From contig JBBQKP010000199.1 of assembly GCA_038326995.1 (NCBI GenBank), positions 1 through 6,293 on the forward strand: a DNA stretch of 6,293 nucleotides, written 5' to 3'. The DNA is from JBBQKP01 sp038326995 (GTDB lineage Bacteria > Planctomycetota > Phycisphaerae > Tepidisphaerales > Tepidisphaeraceae). The notes under the pieces are model-generated. The model did no database searches. It saw nothing but the letters and a program-made list of their open reading frames with translations, and had not been told where the DNA came from. The number at the start of each line of letters is the position of its first letter. The first letter of the stretch is position 1. Both the position numbers and the translations under genes were made by a program. Shown piece after piece: positions 4,711-6,293 of this stretch.

Positions 4711-6293
4711 TTGTCGCTCTTTTCCGCGTTGCTTGCGGGCGCCTCGACCGCCGCACTCAAGCTGCGCAGATACTCTTCGATGAACTGTGCGTACTCGGGC
4801 GAGTAAGCAAGCCCGGCACTCTGGCGCAGCGCATCGCGGTCGCGGTCGGGCAATCGCACTGCCGACGCCGCACCGCCCGCACCCTCACCCGACACCGGCT
4901 TATCCCCGCGACGACCGTCGGCCGAGCTTGCGGCAACTTCGCCAGCCCGCTCACCAGCCTGATCACCAGCCTGCTCACCAGCCTGCTCAGAAGACTGTTC
5001 CGCGTTACCGCCAGGCTTGCCAATACCCTTCCCGTCTAATCTCGATTGAGATGAGCCTGATTTAGAGCCGGGCCTGGGAGAGCCCGACTTGGATCCATCT
5101 GCCTGGCTCGCGATTTCCGGACCCCTTGGCGTTCCTTCATCGCCGGCCTGATTCTCCCCTTCACCGCCCGAATTGCCCGCGCCTTGCGGCACCGCAAAAC
5201 CGGCCGCGACGGCCTCATCGGCGGCGTCGATCGCAGCCAGCGCCTCGCGCACTTCACCCAACGCCCGCTTTGCATCCCCACTCTTCGCAGCCCCCGACGC
5301 CGCAGCCGACGCCATCGTCGCCTTCGCCAGTTCCGAGGCGGCCGTGCGCTGCGAACCCGCCGCCGCGCTTGATGTCGCTTCCTGCAGCGTCCGACTCGCT
5401 TCCTCCAAACGTGCCGCGGCATCCTTCGCATTCTGCTGCTGCTCACCCGCCTGACCTTGATCAACCTGTCCTTTATCAGCCTGTCCTTGACCAGCCTGAT
5501 CTTCCATCGCCGCAGCCGCCTCCTTTATTGCCTCACGCGCCGACTCCAATTGTTTCTGCATCTGCTGTTTGGCCTGTGCCGCACTCTCACCCATCTGCTG
5601 GCCGCCAAGTTCTTCTTTTCGCTCCGCCCGAAGTGCGTCGACTTCCTGCAGCGCGGCCGCGAGTTCACCCGCGACCGAAGCGCGATGTTGCGACACTTCA
5701 TCTCGCGGCCTTTGTTCTCCTGAAGCCTGCTGCTGCTTCTGCTGGCTATTTCCCTCTGCCGCACTCTTTGCCCCACTCTTTGCCCCACTCTTTGCCGCGC
5801 TTTTTACAGCCGCCTGCTCGGCCGCTTTTGATCGCTCACTCGCCGCCTCTGCCGACGCCTTCGCCCGCTTCGCTGATTCCATCGGCGCGAGCTTTTCCGC
5901 TGCCGCCTTGGACCTTTTCGTCACTTCACCCTGCTCATTCGGCTTTATTTCATCAGACATCGCCGCTTGACGCTGCTGCTCGATCGCCTGCTCGATATCA
6001 CTCCTTGCCTGATCCAGCGACTTGAGTTCCTTCTCCAGCTCGGCCAGCCGCGACACCCGTGCTTCTGCTTTCGCCTGTGCGGATTTTGCTTTTTCGATCG
6101 CGCGATCCGTCGCCGCGGCCGTCTTCTCCACATTGTTCCGATCCGGGTGCTGCTCATGCGCGGCCTGGTGGGACGCATCACGCGCCTCACGCAAGTCGTC
6201 GCTCGCTTCGGGCACCGCTTCGACGGCCTTACGAAGCGCATCATGAAGCTTCATGCCCTGATCACGCAGCTCGTCGGCTCGCTTGACCTGTGC
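4707..6293 (-). CDS. long Ala/Gln/Lys/Glu-rich coiled-coil protein, N-terminus off the window
   Basis: An open frame of 528 codons runs from the right window edge to a TGA at 4707. The ATG at 6254 (MKLHD) is probably internal, because the frame stays open upstream (AQVKRADELRDQG) in the same helical style. The first ~115 residues are charged heptad-like helix. Then come a KSGAKSGAKSAA repeat, Gln-rich helices, a GQADKGQVDQ repeat, an Ala-rich helical block, a long Gly/Ser/Pro-rich disordered linker, an EQAGDQAGER repeat, and finally a short ordered tail with all the aromatics (LAYSPEYAQFIEEYLRSL). I see no cysteine and no membrane segment in the visible part. The C-terminal 'YxxEYxxxIEEYLRxL' type ending recalls large membrane-anchored coiled-coil proteins of the DUF4175 kind, which would put an N-terminal membrane domain beyond the window; this comes from memory and is tentative. 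It overlaps the secreted toroid gene by 4 nt. The function is not recognised. Confidence 0.75.
   Translation of the reverse strand, partial: AQVKRADELRDQGMKLHDALRKAVEAVPEASDDLREARDASHQAAHEQHPDRNNVEKTAAATDRAIEKAKSAQAKAEARVSRLAELEKELKSLDQARSDIEQAIEQQRQAAMSDEIKPNEQGEVTKRSKAAAEKLAPMESAKRAKASAEAASERSKAAEQAAVKSAAKSGAKSGAKSAAEGNSQQKQQQASGEQRPRDEVSQHRASVAGELAAALQEVDALRAERKEELGGQQMGESAAQAKQQMQKQLESAREAIKEAAAAMEDQAGQGQADKGQVDQGQAGEQQQNAKDAAARLEEASRTLQEATSSAAAGSQRTAASELAKATMASAAASGAAKSGDAKRALGEVREALAAIDAADEAVAAGFAVPQGAGNSGGEGENQAGDEGTPRGPEIASQADGSKSGSPRPGSKSGSSQSRLDGKGIGKPGGNAEQSSEQAGEQAGDQAGERAGEVAASSADGRRGDKPVSGEGAGGAASAVRLPDRDRDALRQSAGLAYSPEYAQFIEEYLRSLSAAVEAPASNAEKSDK
4942..4989 (-). repeat. 12-bp tandem repeat, 4 units, coding AGEQ/AGDQ/AGER
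   Basis: Four consecutive 12-bp units of CCAGCCTGCTCA type (plus-strand reading): the last two are identical, the others differ at one base each. They lie in frame inside the coiled-coil gene, within its disordered C-terminal linker, so copy-number change would not shift the frame. Confidence 0.8.
5447..5506 (-). repeat. 15-bp degenerate tandem repeat, 4 units, coding QAGQG/QADKG/QVDQG/QAGEQ
   Basis: Four 15-bp units of the CAGCCTGTCCTTGAC type, differing at a few positions each, in frame within the coiled-coil gene. They encode a Gly/Gln/Asp-rich spacer between two Ala-rich helical blocks. Confidence 0.75.
5763..5810 (-). repeat. 12-bp tandem repeat, 3 clean units plus one decayed, coding SGAK
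   Basis: ACTCTTTGCCCC occurs twice exactly (5763-5774 and 5775-5786), then once with a single change (5787-5798), then a diverged fourth unit to 5810. They are in frame in the coiled-coil gene and encode the Ser-Gly-Ala-Lys series next to the charged helical part. Confidence 0.8.

Noticed and set aside
5126..6025. 299-codon plus-strand frame rich in Pro, His and Ser
   Set aside because: It is a shadow of the Ala/Gln/Lys coding strand; GC-rich repetitive coding DNA produces such long opposite frames.

Overview
The window looks like chromosomal DNA of a moderately GC-rich bacterium. A planctomycete or close relative is the best guess, but this is an inference from gene content. The signs are a secreted alpha-alpha-toroid (prenyltransferase/squalene-oxidase repeat) protein coupled to a very long Ala/Gln/Lys/Glu-rich coiled-coil protein, an RNase Z relative that resembles the short plant enzymes more than bacterial ElaC, and patchy Shine-Dalgarno use. 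I see no rRNA, tRNA, insertion sequence, CRISPR array or phage gene. Six protein genes fill almost everything, and two of them run off the window edges.

Layout. Positions 1-1100 (minus) hold most of a glycoside hydrolase family 4 enzyme (MelA/alpha-galactosidase-like, NAD+ and metal dependent), cut at its C-terminus by the window edge. It is transcribed divergently, across a 138-bp gap, from an RNase Z-like metallo-beta-lactamase-fold hydrolase (1239-2159, plus). That gene converges on a small single-TM sensor histidine kinase (2217-3035, minus) with no response regulator in view. Upstream of the kinase on the same strand is a cold-shock-domain protein (3133-3363) with the one strong Shine-Dalgarno in the window. 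It is preceded by an AT-rich leader/promoter region containing a long hairpin and a pair of direct repeats spaced about three helical turns apart. The rest (3631-6293, minus) is a two-gene unit: a coiled-coil/low-complexity protein (5' part off the window), overlapping by 4 nt (GTGA) a secreted toroid-repeat protein.

How the genes may work together. The last two genes are probably co-translated and may act in one envelope process. The csp gene and the kinase are in line with a 97-bp gap and could be partly cotranscribed. The GH4 and RNase Z-like genes share only a divergent intergenic region. The points most worth a second look are the cold-shock leader (hairpin plus direct repeats), the plant-like RNase Z, the altered pocket motif in the GH4 enzyme, and the coiled-coil/toroid pair with three separate in-frame tandem repeats.
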